Assembly: GCA_964412555.1 (NCBI GenBank)
Contig: CAYPPG010000043.1
Span: 1 to 64,000, forward strand
DNA: 64,000 nt
Direction of reading: 5' to 3'
Origin: CAYPPG01 sp964412555
Lineage (GTDB): Bacteria > Hinthialibacterota > Hinthialibacteria > Hinthialibacterales > Hinthialibacteraceae
Shown: positions 42,395 through 51,744 of the stretch, piece after piece
How the letters are laid out: every line of letters starts with the position of its first letter
Position numbering within the stretch: the stretch's first letter is position 1
Translations under genes and position numbers: made by a program
Notes under the pieces: model-generated
Told to the model about the DNA's origin: nothing
The model's database searches: none
What the model saw: the letters and a program-made list of their open reading frames with translations, nothing else

Positions 42395-43270
42395 ATGCCA
42401 TCTACACTTTCAGCAGACATAAAAGTAAAACTTCCCGGCGGTAGAGATTATGAGGATGTTCTGCAAATCGTGGAGACGAACCAACTCCATACCGTTTGCC
42501 AGAGCGCCCGTTGCCCGAATATGTCCACCTGCTGGGGGGAACGCACGGCAACATTCATGATTCTCGGCAATGTCTGCACGCGATCTTGCCGTTTTTGCGC
42601 TGTGCAGCACGGAAAACCGCCTGAACTCGATCTGGCTGAGCCGGAACGGGTGGCGGAAGCCATTGATACGCTTCAATGCAATTATGCGGTGATTACCTCC
42701 GTCAATCGCGATGAACTCAGCGATGGGGGAGCATTTATTTTCGCCGAAACGACACGCTGTATTCGTTCAATACGGCCAAATTGCCTGGTCGAATTGCTGG
42801 TACCCGATTTTTGTGGAGATCTGCGTGCTCTCGATGTTGTGTTGGATGCAAAACCGGATGTGTTGAATCACAATGTTGAAACTGTCCCGCGCTTGTTTCA
42901 TTCCATTCAGCCTTGGTCGAAATGGGATGTTTCCTTGAACGTCCTTCGCCATGCCCGTGAACGTGGATTCATCACGAAAAGCGGGATCATTGTGGGGCTG
43001 GGAGAAACAAAAGAGGAAATGTATCAAGCGATTCGTGAGATTCGGGAAACCGGTTGCGCCATATTAACGATTGGGCAGTATTTGAAACCGACTCCACGGA
43101 ATGCAAAAGTCGAGAGGATGGTTTCGAACGAGGAATTCCAAGAATACGAATCTTTTGCACTCGAACTCGGATTTGCGGCGGTTCTTTCCGGTCCCTTGGT
43201 GCGGAGTTCTTATCGGGCCAAATGGGCGTATGAAGCCGCCCAATCGAAAATGAAAGCAAATCAATATTGA
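42395..43270 (+). CDS. lipA: LipA, lipoyl synthase
   Basis: A 291-residue radical SAM enzyme that inserts two sulfurs into protein-bound octanoyl. The auxiliary cluster cysteines are Cys35, Cys40 and Cys46 (CQSARC then CWG), and the radical SAM cluster is Cys61, Cys65 and Cys68 (CTRSCRFC). The C-terminal RSSYRA serine ligand motif is present. It follows lipB by 37 bases and completes the lipoate synthesis pair. Confidence 0.95.
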   Translation: MPSTLSADIKVKLPGGRDYEDVLQIVETNQLHTVCQSARCPNMSTCWGERTATFMILGNVCTRSCRFCAVQHGKPPELDLAEPERVAEAIDTLQCNYAVITSVNRDELSDGGAFIFAETTRCIRSIRPNCLVELLVPDFCGDLRALDVVLDAKPDVLNHNVETVPRLFHSIQPWSKWDVSLNVLRHARERGFITKSGIIVGLGETKEEMYQAIREIRETGCAILTIGQYLKPTPRNAKVERMVSNEEFQEYESFALELGFAAVLSGPLVRSSYRAKWAYEAAQSKMKANQY

Positions 43271-43285
43271 TTTAGAACTAGCATA

Positions 43286-43346
43286 TATTGTGCAGACAGA
43301 ATGTCCGCACCACAATTTTTGATTGTTTGCCGTAGCATAAAATATT
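43286..43346. repeat. Dispersed repeat, TTGTG-CAGAC family
   Basis: TATTGTGCAGACAG...CACCACAATTTTTGA and TTTGCCGT match the element at 62476-62560 over most of the length. It sits between lipA and the VanZ gene. Confidence 0.7.
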
Positions 43347-43360
43347 GATCGGAGTAATCA

Positions 43361-43753
43361 ATGCGCATCGTTGTTCGTTTTTGGCTGCCTGTTCTTGTGT
43401 ATATGGGATTTATTTTCTATCTTTCCTCACAGGAACAAGTTCCGATTGAAGTACCGGATTGGTTTTATTACTTCGATAAAACAGTCCACGCCGTTCTCTT
43501 CGGAGGGCTGGGTTTTCTCTTCCTTCGCGCTTGGCTGCAAGGACGTTATTCCAACGCAACCTTTCTTGCCTTTCTTATTACCGTTATTTTTACGATGTTA
43601 TATGGGACATCGGACGAGTTTCATCAATCCTTCGTTCCCGGGCGGCACCCGGATTGGCAGGATGTGGTGGCGGATACGGTAGGGGCGATTCTGGTGTGTT
43701 TGATTGTGTATAGCGTGAGATTCCTGAAAACTATTCAATCAAATTCGTCATAA
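43361..43753 (+). CDS. VanZ-like membrane protein
   Basis: A 130-residue VanZ-family protein with four membrane helices. The signature YGTSDEFHQSFVPGR (near residue 83-97) is intact and is followed by D...DTVGA. Conserved FDK.vH before helix 2 is also present. VanZ proteins affect glycopeptide tolerance in some bacteria, but most members have no known function. The gene overlaps the 3' end of the convergent DUF5615 gene by about 19 bases. Confidence 0.82.
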   Translation: MRIVVRFWLPVLVYMGFIFYLSSQEQVPIEVPDWFYYFDKTVHAVLFGGLGFLFLRAWLQGRYSNATFLAFLITVIFTMLYGTSDEFHQSFVPGRHPDWQDVVADTVGAILVCLIVYSVRFLKTIQSNSS

Positions 43754-44112
43754 AAAGGGGATTTATATTCTCTTATTTTTGCAGGTTCAACGATCCACAA
43801 TTTACCTTTTACCGACTGACCTCTCAAAAAATCCAAAGTATTTTGAAGCATAGAAGATAGTATAGGCAATTCCAACCGATGAGGTCGAAATACTATAATA
43901 CCTTCAGTTTTCACGGAAGGATATACAAATGGATTTGCGAAATCGAGATCAAGAGTAAACAAAATTCTTTTTTCGGAAATACACTTTTGGTAAATCACTT
44001 CATCATGTTTTCCAGAAAGATTTTCAGAATATACTGTTTCCACTTCATGACCATCTTTTTCAATCATGTCGACAAGTTGAACGCTGAAATTTTCATCCAA
44101 TTTTATCTTCAT
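43735..44112 (-). CDS. DUF5615 PIN-like toxin
   Basis: A 125-residue protein starting at the ATG at 44112 (the in-frame TTG at 44121 overlaps the DUF433 gene and is not needed). It has the PIN-like motifs of DUF5615: KLDENFS with an acidic residue, GHEVETVY, and LFTLDLDFANP. DUF5615 proteins are usually paired with DUF433 antitoxins, as here, 5 bases upstream. RNase activity is inferred from the fold. Confidence 0.78.
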   Translation of the reverse strand: MKIKLDENFSVQLVDMIEKDGHEVETVYSENLSGKHDEVIYQKCISEKRILFTLDLDFANPFVYPSVKTEGIIVFRPHRLELPILSSMLQNTLDFLRGQSVKGKLWIVEPAKIREYKSPFYDEFD

Positions 44113-44117
44113 TGAAT

Positions 44118-44360
44118 TCAAGATTCTACAGGAATAGGAATTACTCTTTCACGAGAAATTTCCGCTGCATATACAAGTGCAGCTTGAATATCTTCCGGTT
44201 TCAGTTGTGGATACGCATCAAGGATCTCTTCCTCTGGAATCCCGGCAGCCAAATTATCAAGAATCAACGACACCCAAATACGTGTTCCTCGGATACAGGC
44301 TTTACCAAAACAAACATTGGGATTGATCGAAATTCTTTTGAGTAATTCTTCGCGATTCAT
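44118..44360 (-). CDS. DUF433 antitoxin
   Basis: An 80-residue DUF433 protein: the N-terminal ISINPNVCFGKACIRGTRI is the family core, followed by a helix-turn-helix-like region (GIPEEEILDAYPQLKPEDIQAAL). It probably neutralises DUF5615 and regulates the operon. It lies 30 bases after a truncated methylase in the same orientation. Confidence 0.82.
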   Translation of the reverse strand: MNREELLKRISINPNVCFGKACIRGTRIWVSLILDNLAAGIPEEEILDAYPQLKPEDIQAALVYAAEISRERVIPIPVES

Positions 44361-44390
44361 AATAATCCTCTAAATTCGTTTTCTCGCTAA

Positions 44391-44846
44391 TCAAATGATG
44401 ATCTGACGAACAGGAAATCCGTCTACAATATCGGAACGATCTTGGAGGAGACCTCCTTGGACACGCCATTTATGGTTATAAAAGATCGCGCCATCTTCCC
44501 GTAATACGCGCATCATGGCAGAAAGGCAATTGCGCTGCCATTTTACATACTCCTCGTGGGGCATGGAATCACTATTACCGACATACCCCTTCAGCAATTC
44601 TGCGTTTTTCCATTTTCCACCCCGGCCGTCTTTCATTCCATTTCCTGTACTGTTTCTAAGATTATAAGGAGGGCTGGTCACAATCAGGTCAATAGAACAG
44701 GGGGGCATTTTATTCATCAACTCGATGCAATCCCCACAATGAATCTTGTTAAGCCATTGTTCAAGAGAGGGATCCGGAGTTTTTTGAGTCTTTGTTGCTC
44801 CTTGATCGTCTTTTGACAATGGAATTAAAACAGATTGTTCGTACAT
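44391..44846 (-). pseudogene. Truncated beta-class DNA methyltransferase
   Basis: The first 151 codons of a DNA N4/N6 methylase: HCGDCIELMNKMP, the catalytic TSPPY (57-61), and VLREDGAIFYNHKW. The frame stops exactly after GFPVRQIII, where relatives continue with a Trp and the rest of the catalytic region including the SAM-binding FxGxG. TGA stands where the Trp codon TGG is expected. The downstream DNA is the DUF433/DUF5615 module, so a TA insertion or deletion is likely. It cannot methylate DNA. Confidence 0.75.
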
Positions 44847-44919
44847 GGTATCAACCCTTCTATTTCACTTACAAACTTGGATTGATTTTAGCATAAAATC
44901 TTCAATTTGATTATGCAGA

Positions 44920-46146
44920 TTATTTTTCTGATGGAATGGCATCATTGCGCCACAGATGCAAATCCTTGAACTCATCCCACGCAATACTGATAATATCCAA
45001 ATCCCCATCGCCATCCATATCCGCGACTCGTGCTCCCAAATGGCTTTCTTTGCCTTCATCCAGGATATGCATGGTAAAAAAGCCTTTTCCGTCGTTCTCG
45101 AATATTTGCAGTTTTTCTTTCGGACCTTTGTGTTCGCAGGTGATGACGTCGGTGTCCCCGTCTCGATCCATATCGGCGACATCGAGGTTATTCAACGAAT
45201 ATTCGGTGACGATCGTGTGCCGTTTCCATTCTCCGTTTTTCGGATCGGCGGGCTGTTCGTACCAAAAGAGGTTGGCGTTGGGGTCGGGACCGGGGTAGCG
45301 TTCTTCTGAAACGATTACGTCGGCTTTTTGATCGCCATTGATATCTGCTACCGCTACACGGTCGGCGAAAAAGATGGTTTTGCCGACGGCGTGGCTTTTC
45401 CAGTTGCCTTGGCCATTTCCCGGATTTTCCCACCAGGTTACGAACATTCCTTCGCCTTTGGTTTTCCCGCCGCCGCCGGCTGCGATGTCGATATCGCCGT
45501 CACCGTCAATATCGCCGGCGCCGATTCCTTCTTCGGAAGCGTCGGCAGTGATATGAACGTACGGCCATTTTTCCGTTTCCGGATTCTTGGGAATTTCAAA
45601 GTAGTAAATTCCTTCTCCGCTGGAGAGCAGGATTTCCGGTTTCCCGCCTTTTCTGATTTGTGCAAGTGCATACCCCTGCCCGTTGACGTGGCCGGTTGCG
45701 GGGATTTCACCGATTTTTTTCGCTTTCCAAGCGCTTCCCTGCCGATCTTTGGCTTCCAGCCAATACACGGCAGGCAGTGCGGTTCCGATCACGTCTCCAA
45801 AGGAATCATCATCGACGTCAGTGAATACCATGCCGTCCACATTCAAGCCGAAATCGATTCTTTGCCATTTGCCGGTCATGTCTCCCCCGGGATTGCGATA
45901 GAAATACCGCCCTGAGACGATATCCCGATATCCGTCACCGGTGATGTCAGTCATCCACAAGCCGAAATATTTCAACCAATTCGGATCGTCGAAGTCCCCC
46001 CATTTGCCCCGGTCATCGTCGACATGAATATACGTCCATTTATCCATGCCGAGTGTATCCGCAGCCTGAAGTGCATTTGCATTAACCATAAAAGCCAAAA
46101 CGATCGATAATAATCGGAATCCATTTTTTCTCGTTTTCATCTTCAA
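44920..46146 (-). CDS. Secreted FG-GAP/VCBS repeat protein
   Basis: A 408-residue exported protein with a signal peptide (1-29). Repeats of the FG-GAP type run throughout, with Ca2+-type loops such as DRDGDTD, DIDGDGDID and DMDGDGD. These fold into an extracellular beta-propeller. Similar proteins in the same kinds of genomes bind polysaccharide or integrin-like ligands, but this one has no catalytic motif. An AGGTGATTGA site precedes the start. Confidence 0.8.
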   Translation of the reverse strand: MKMKTRKNGFRLLSIVLAFMVNANALQAADTLGMDKWTYIHVDDDRGKWGDFDDPNWLKYFGLWMTDITGDGYRDIVSGRYFYRNPGGDMTGKWQRIDFGLNVDGMVFTDVDDDSFGDVIGTALPAVYWLEAKDRQGSAWKAKKIGEIPATGHVNGQGYALAQIRKGGKPEILLSSGEGIYYFEIPKNPETEKWPYVHITADASEEGIGAGDIDGDGDIDIAAGGGGKTKGEGMFVTWWENPGNGQGNWKSHAVGKTIFFADRVAVADINGDQKADVIVSEERYPGPDPNANLFWYEQPADPKNGEWKRHTIVTEYSLNNLDVADMDRDGDTDVITCEHKGPKEKLQIFENDGKGFFTMHILDEGKESHLGARVADMDGDGDLDIISIAWDEFKDLHLWRNDAIPSEK

Positions 46147-46347
46147 TCACCTTTCACAATTGTTCGTCACGTTATTATAGCAATCAAAGATATCACTCCA
46201 ACCAGATTGAGGATGATTTCAATTCATATTGTATAGAAGAAGCATGGAGCACTGATTTTTTATCTTGCTAAAAATAGCGCGAAAGTGGATTTTGAGTTTG
46301 GCCATGAGGTAATCCTTTGAGATTGAATCGATCATGAGAATGGAGAG

Positions 46348-46518
46348 ATGACCCAGCAGCAACTTGCTGAGAAAACGGGAGTAACACGACAGACGATTAT
46401 TGCAATTGAAGCGAATCGATACTCACCTTCTTTGGCACTTGCTTTTAAAATTGCCAGGATATTCGATGTGACGATTGAAGAGGTATTTCAGTATACAGAT
46501 GAGGATTCGCAGAACTAA
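46348..46518 (+). CDS. Short XRE-family regulator, N-terminally truncated
   Basis: A 56-residue frame reads MTQQQLAEKTGVTRQ, TIIAIEANRYSPSLAL and AFKIARIFDVTIEEV. These are helices 2-5 of a Cro/C1-type HTH. The usual first helix (about 10 residues before the TQ) is missing because an in-frame TGA at 46324-46326 closes the frame upstream. It may still fold, but is probably a 5'-truncated remnant. Confidence 0.55.
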   Translation: MTQQQLAEKTGVTRQTIIAIEANRYSPSLALAFKIARIFDVTIEEVFQYTDEDSQN

Positions 46519-47012
46519 CAAAGAGCCATCAAAACTCTCGTTTGATAGACGCACGTATAGCATCAAAAAAAGAGACTTTTTTTTACTATCGCAAATAGCC
46601 TGAAGGTAGAAAGCTGAAAACATAAAGGAAGCACCTTGATTATACCAAGGATGGCTGGTCCTTGCCACAAGACCGCAAGGGCAGAGAAAACTTGCTCTTG
46701 CTACCCGTTCGCTTTTGCTTTCCACTCATTCTTTCTTCTTGTTTCCTCCAGATTTTCTTTTTTGAAGTTGGGCGCCCAACGGAGGGCGGCGACTACGGTT
46801 ATGAACCTGCGGCGCCTCTCAGATACACACGCGGTATCGCTGCGGTTTCTCCGTTCGGATACCTGTACCACCAAAGGGAGGAACCGCGATTGGCATCGCA
46901 GGATGGTTCGTTCCGGGGAACGAAGCCTGAGTTCATCGTGATGCACTCGGTTTTTATTAGGCTGAAGGTGGAAGGCTGAAGGGGAGTTGCCTTGGTGCTC
47001 TCAAGGATGCTT

Positions 47013-47200
47013 GACGCAAGGGCAGATAAAACTTGCCCTTGTTACCCAGGAGCCTTTCTGACGCAAGGGCAGATAAAACTTGCCCTTGTTACCCAGGAGC
47101 CTTTCTGACGCAAGGGCAGATAAAACTTGCCCTTGTTACCCAGGAGCCTTTCTGGCGCAAGGGCAGATGGAACTTGCCCTTGCTACCCTAGAGCGCCTAA
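47013..47200. repeat. 47-bp tandem repeat, about four units
   Basis: GACGCAAGGGCAGAT starts at 47013, 47060, 47107 and, with one change, 47154: exact period 47. Each unit has the inverted pair AAGGGCA...TGCCCTT. Confidence 0.9.
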
Positions 47201-47482
47201 GCGCCTTTTCCACGAACAGCCATTTGAAATCCTTTTTGGCCCGCTGAACCGGGGCGGGTTGTGGAGGATTTTTAATCCTCCGACGGTCCGGATTTCTTAT
47301 TGTAGTCTTGGTTCGGATGTAACGGTTCTCGGCCGAGAAAGTTGTTACTTCCCTCTATATATTAAGGAGAGTACCGCATTTTTTGGAGATTAATTCATGG
47401 ATGCATTTTTTTGGAAGTTATAAGTTATGATTTTTAAGTGAGTTAGGGAGGGAAATTGTAATGCATGCAATAAGGAAAAAAA

Positions 47483-47513
47483 TGAGAGTTGAAACGATCC
47501 GTTCCAACTCTCC
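47483..47513 (-). terminator. Terminator for the minus-strand gene at 47540
   Basis: GAGAGTTG(A)AACG and CGTT(C)CAACTCTC form a stem with one mismatch and a 3-base loop; a run of T on the minus strand (47472-47482) follows. Confidence 0.7.
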
Positions 47514-47539
47514 CAAAAGGTTGATTTATTGAAAACCGG

Positions 47540-47845
47540 TTAATTTGCGAGGTGGCATTCTGAGGACGCATATTCCGTCCTCAATTGACTGAGGGAATGT
47601 TGAAGGCTATCCAGCCGTTGCTGATACTGCATGATTTCATCTGTTATGATATCCATCATCCCATAATCACGATTTTGAATGTTTTGTAGACGCACATCGT
47701 CCAGAACGAGAATCATGGCCTCGACGAATTCCGCTTCGTCGATCAGTTTTTTTTCCCGCATTGTCCAGTTATTTCCACTGGTTTGGAGACGATCCGAATA
47801 GTTGATGCGACTTTCTTTTATTGGTAGGGAAACGACATTGCCCAT
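47540..47845 (-). CDS. Hypothetical small coiled-coil protein
   Basis: A 101-residue protein from the ATG at 47845, six bases after a GGGAGGT site. The region from about residue 45 to 95 is helical and charged (EAEFVEAMILVLDDVRLQ, then EIMQYQQRLDSLQHSLSQL), which suggests a coiled coil. No family was recognised. A terminator follows, so it is likely a real monocistronic gene. Confidence 0.6.
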   Translation of the reverse strand: MGNVVSLPIKESRINYSDRLQTSGNNWTMREKKLIDEAEFVEAMILVLDDVRLQNIQNRDYGMMDIITDEIMQYQQRLDSLQHSLSQLRTEYASSECHLAN

Positions 47846-48266
47846 GAAAAACCTCCCTGATGAGCATTGATTTGCTTTTCTATATGGCAAGGGATGTGCC
47901 ACTTAATATTTTTACACATAACCTCAAATGAATCAGTGGCTTATCTAAATATTATCTTTCTGGCACAAAGAAGAAAAAGGAAAAAATGAACTGGTAGTAA
48001 GGAGGAACAAGAAGAAATTGCCGGATATCGGTACTTTCGGATCAGTAGTTTTTGTCTGAATCCGGATTGGCCAGGATGTGAGGATTTCCAGGATGGAGTT
48101 CTTGAGAGTATTTCATGACGATTCGAAAAAACAATCTTTGGCCGCTGATCGCTTGTTCCATTTTGCTGACTATCGAAAGTCATATCCTGTTTATCCTTCT
48201 ATCCTGGGTATCCTGATTCAGACAATCAAATTAAGATAAGGGAAGAAACATACAAGGAGAAATATC
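47846..48266. other. Intergenic region without a recognised feature
   Basis: About 420 bases between divergent genes. Stretches such as TCCGGATTGGCCAGGATG and CTATCCTGGGTATCCTGATTC look like worn repeat DNA. The only clear signal is AAGGAG at 48254-48259 before the TTG start of the glycosidase. Confidence 0.4.
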
Positions 48267-50906
48267 TTGAAACTCAAATTTTATACATTATTGCTTTTTT
48301 CAATAGTCATGGTTGTTCGCAGTTCTTCCGCTGCGGAACTCATCCCCTTCTCTCTCCCTTGGGATGATTCCAGCGAGACAATCACGGATAGAAGCGGTCT
48401 TCTGGAAAAACCGGCCGGAAAAGATGGATTTATTCACATCGAGGACGGCCATTTTGTGGATGGTGAGGGGAAACGATTTCGGATTCTGGGCGTCAATACC
48501 GCTTTCGACGGTAATTTTCCTACTCATGAACAAGTGGAAAAAGTAGCGGCGCGTATGGCGAAGTTCGGGATCAACTGTGTTCGATTTCATCATATGGACA
48601 CCAGCCGCTCTCCGCGCGGGCTTTGGAAAGCGAATACGGACGCGAAACAGGAGTTGGATTTTGTAAGGTTGGATCGTCTCGATTATTTTATCTATCAGCT
48701 CAAACAAAACGGCATCTATTCAAACATCAATCTGAAGGTCGGCCGCAAAACCGTCGAAGCCGACGGCCTACCCGAAGCGGATGAACTCCCGAGATACGAT
48801 AAAGGTCCTGATCATTACGTTCCCCGATTGATCGAATTGCAAAAAGATTTTGCGCGGGATTTGCTCACTCATTACAATCCTTACACAAAATCGCGCTATG
48901 TCGACGAACCGGCGATTGCCACCATCGAAATCAACAACGAAAGCGGACTTGTCCAGAAATGGGGTAACGGCACCTTGGACGATATTCCTTCCCGCTATCT
49001 CGAACCGCTCCAAACCGATTGGAATAATTTTCTCCGTGCAAAATATGATACAACCGACAATCTTCGCAAAGCGTGGACAACTGAAGTGACCGGTTCCGGT
49101 GAGGAGTTGCTGACAAGAGAGTTAAACGGCTGGACCTTTCAACAAATCGAAGAGGGGAAAGGAAGGAAAGAGATCGTTTCGGAAGGACCGGATGGCGAGA
49201 ACTGCTTGAAGATTACCACTACCGGCCGCGGCGAGCAAGGATGGCATGTTCAACTCTTTTATCCACGCTTGTCCCTGAAACAAAGCGGAATTTACCGTGT
49301 TGTTCTCTGGATGCGGGCCAATCGGACGCGGGATGTCAGCGTGGGTATTCAGATGAATCATACTCCCTGGAACGCTCTTGACGATTCGGTGTCCATCGAT
49401 GTAAGGCGCGACTGGCAGCGATATGAATTTGCCTTTTCGCCTCGTCAATCCGATAGTGATGCACGCCTCGATATCTCCGATTTAGGAGATGAGTTAGGAA
49501 CGCTGTGGATTGCCCGTCCATCGATGATCGTTGGCAGTCCGGAGGGGCTTGGTGAAAATGAACGTCTGCAAGATGGATCCGTTTCCGTTATCTTGCGCGA
49601 AGACTACGCCAAAAAAGGACAGACCGTGAAACGGGATTGGATGGAATTTCTCGTCGAGCGGGAGGCGCAGTATTATCGCGAGATGGTGGATTTTCTGAAA
49701 AATGAACTTGGGGCGAAATCCGTCATCGGCGGCACTCAGCTCGGATTCGGCACCTATGTCGCGCAGATGGAAACCGATTTCATCGATCATCACGCTTATT
49801 GGCAGCACCCTGTTTTTCCGGGACGTTCGTGGGATCCGAACAATTGGTATGTTCGCAATGTGTCGATGCTGAACAAGACGGATAATCCATTGGAACGGAT
49901 GATGTTGGCGCGTGTCGAGGATCGTCCGTTTACCGTTTCCGAATATAATCATCCTGCACCGAATACTTATGCTTCCGAAGCGATTCCCCTTTTGAGCGCT
50001 TATGCTGCATTTCAAGACTGGGATGGAATTTACTATTTTGCGTATAGCCATAATGATGATTATGATGACAAATCGATCAACAGTTTCTTCGACATCGCCG
50101 GACATACGCCCAAGATGTTGGCGATGCCTGCGGCCGCCAATATGGTGATTCGGGGGGATATCGCCTCGGCAAGTGAAGTGATTGTGGGATTAATGAGCCG
50201 CAGCGAATTTATCGATACCGTAACCGAACGAGCCGGTAGTTTGTGGAATATCGGAAATCTAATTACTCATATTCCCGAAACCGCCCCTTACATTCATCGA
50301 ACCGTTATCCGTTATGGACTGGAGCCGGAAGCGGTGACGAATCCGTATGTTTCCCGTTCCCGCAGGAATTTGGAATCGGATACGGAGGAGTTGATGTGGG
50401 ATAACAATACCGCGAATCGTTCGTTCCTTTTGATTCGTTCCGAGCGCACCAAAGGATTCGTCGGTTTCACGAATGGGAATGATTTCGACCTGGGCCATGG
50501 AATCCGTTTGGCAATTGGGGAAACGATTCAGGATTGGGCGAATGTGTTGTTGACCTATATCCGTTCAGACGAGCAGGGCACTCATTGGCTGTTGACCTCC
50601 ACCGGCTATGCGGAAAACAAGGGCATGGTGTGGACGAATGACGAGAAAGAATCCGTCAAAAGCCATTGGGGTGAGGGGCCGCCGTTGGTGGAGCCTATCC
50701 CACTTCGATTGACTTTCTCTGAGAAGGATTCTCAACCGTGTCTTTTCTCTTTGAACGAATGGGGAGGCCGTAGCGGTGAAATCATGGACGGGATTCAAAT
50801 GGATGATGATGGATCGGCCGTCATCGATTTGACACAAAAACCAGCGGCTTTATGGTATGAAATTGTGTTTGAGAAAGAGCGGATTCCCAACAGCCGCTTG
50901 TATTGA
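48267..50906 (+). CDS. Secreted clan GH-A glycoside hydrolase with carbohydrate-binding insert
   Basis: An 879-residue exported glycosidase. TTG start at 48267 with a perfect AAGGAG eight bases upstream; signal peptide at 1-22. The barrel begins with FRILGVNTAF and NCVRFHHMD; the acid/base is Glu225 in EINNESG and the probable nucleophile Glu559 in TVSEYNHP, the GH-A spacing seen in large GH5-like enzymes. A CBM4/9-like beta-sandwich (about 300-425) is inserted between the two. A C-terminal beta domain follows about residue 640. It probably cuts beta-linked plant or algal glycans; family and substrate need comparison. Confidence 0.8.
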   Translation: MKLKFYTLLLFSIVMVVRSSSAAELIPFSLPWDDSSETITDRSGLLEKPAGKDGFIHIEDGHFVDGEGKRFRILGVNTAFDGNFPTHEQVEKVAARMAKFGINCVRFHHMDTSRSPRGLWKANTDAKQELDFVRLDRLDYFIYQLKQNGIYSNINLKVGRKTVEADGLPEADELPRYDKGPDHYVPRLIELQKDFARDLLTHYNPYTKSRYVDEPAIATIEINNESGLVQKWGNGTLDDIPSRYLEPLQTDWNNFLRAKYDTTDNLRKAWTTEVTGSGEELLTRELNGWTFQQIEEGKGRKEIVSEGPDGENCLKITTTGRGEQGWHVQLFYPRLSLKQSGIYRVVLWMRANRTRDVSVGIQMNHTPWNALDDSVSIDVRRDWQRYEFAFSPRQSDSDARLDISDLGDELGTLWIARPSMIVGSPEGLGENERLQDGSVSVILREDYAKKGQTVKRDWMEFLVEREAQYYREMVDFLKNELGAKSVIGGTQLGFGTYVAQMETDFIDHHAYWQHPVFPGRSWDPNNWYVRNVSMLNKTDNPLERMMLARVEDRPFTVSEYNHPAPNTYASEAIPLLSAYAAFQDWDGIYYFAYSHNDDYDDKSINSFFDIAGHTPKMLAMPAAANMVIRGDIASASEVIVGLMSRSEFIDTVTERAGSLWNIGNLITHIPETAPYIHRTVIRYGLEPEAVTNPYVSRSRRNLESDTEELMWDNNTANRSFLLIRSERTKGFVGFTNGNDFDLGHGIRLAIGETIQDWANVLLTYIRSDEQGTHWLLTSTGYAENKGMVWTNDEKESVKSHWGEGPPLVEPIPLRLTFSEKDSQPCLFSLNEWGGRSGEIMDGIQMDDDGSAVIDLTQKPAALWYEIVFEKERIPNSRLY

Positions 50907-50918
50907 AGAGGTGAAGAT

Positions 50919-50995
50919 AGGGCAATCACATCGGATTGCCCCTACAGGTAGGGATAGACCTGTGTGTCTACCCCATAAGTGTGTCTATCCCACTA
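50919..50995. repeat. Hairpin repeat pair after the glycosidase
   Basis: GGGCAAT and ATTGCCC flank an 8-base loop (50920-50941), followed by two forms of GTGTGTCTA(C/T)CCC. It lies between convergent genes and may terminate transcription. Confidence 0.6.
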
Positions 50996-51022
50996 TTTTC
51001 TATTCTGCTTTCGGGATATCTC

Positions 51023-51625
51023 TTATTTTCGATCTCGCATGAAATATGCTTCGCAACGGAAAATATCCCCTGGGGAAACAAGACCATTGGAGACATCGTA
51101 ATATGCGCCGGTCAACCAACCGCCGCCGGCGTAAATAAAAGAGACATTTTGGTATTTCAAATCGGGGCCGGGGCTGCCGATTTTCCAATCCGAGTTCCCC
51201 CATGCTTTATACCAATCATGGGTTGGGTTCCGGGTTGCATCGCCGCCATGGGTCAAATAGGTCCCATAATCGTAGGTTAAATCCCCATCCACACCGCCGA
51301 CTCTGTGGCAGGAATCTCCTTGGAGAACGTCATCGGCTTGGAACACATCCGTCAGGATCGTGTTCATATAAGCCACTGGCGTCGTCAACAAGGTATAGGA
51401 ATAAGCCCAGCAATGGCCTTGAAAGAGATCATGCGGGCAATGACCTTCATCCATCTTGTACATCGCGAAAGCCGTATATAGCGCCTGCATATCGGATTCC
51501 ACGCGAGCCAACTTGGCGCGAATCTGGGCGTTCATAAAATTCGGCACAGCGATCGCCGCTAAAATGCCGATGATGGCGACAACAATCAATAACTCGATGA
51601 GGGTAAATCCTTTTCGCAATTTCAT
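51023..51625 (-). CDS. Type II/IV pseudopilin-like prepilin 3
   Basis: A 200-residue prepilin. The start at 51625 follows GGGAGG; leader MKLRKG then FTLIELLIVVAIIGILAA with the canonical Gly at -1. The following helix (VPNFMNAQIRAKLARVESD) matches the other two pilins. The C-terminal region has PGPDLKYQN and VSNGLVSPGDIF, the shared motif. Its neighbours are a glycosidase and a TA module, so all three pilins lie apart from pilus machinery. Confidence 0.85.
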   Translation of the reverse strand: MKLRKGFTLIELLIVVAIIGILAAIAVPNFMNAQIRAKLARVESDMQALYTAFAMYKMDEGHCPHDLFQGHCWAYSYTLLTTPVAYMNTILTDVFQADDVLQGDSCHRVGGVDGDLTYDYGTYLTHGGDATRNPTHDWYKAWGNSDWKIGSPGPDLKYQNVSFIYAGGGWLTGAYYDVSNGLVSPGDIFRCEAYFMRDRK

Positions 51626-51744
51626 GAAAAACTTTCCTCCCTGTGGTTTCGACATGCGTGATGTTTGAAGCATGTACACGTTTGATGCTCTATCATATCT
51701 GCAATGACTTGGAAAATTGAGGACTAGAGTGAGTATTTAGGTCA

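Larger units (their letters stand above)
46519..47539. other. Gene-poor region rich in dispersed repeats
   Basis: About 1 kb without a supported gene. It contains a 47-bp tandem repeat (47013-47200), single repeat copies near 46640-46700, and a GC-rich stretch at 46780-46930 that looks like another dispersed element. No long protein-like frame was found on either strand. Confidence 0.6.

Noticed and set aside
46780..46930. GC-rich stretch as a remnant coding region
   Set aside because: Frames in all directions give arginine-rich text without family motifs, as other repeats here do.
47127..47393. 88-codon frame in the repeat-rich region
   Set aside because: It begins inside the 47-bp repeat and shows no motif; taken as chance.
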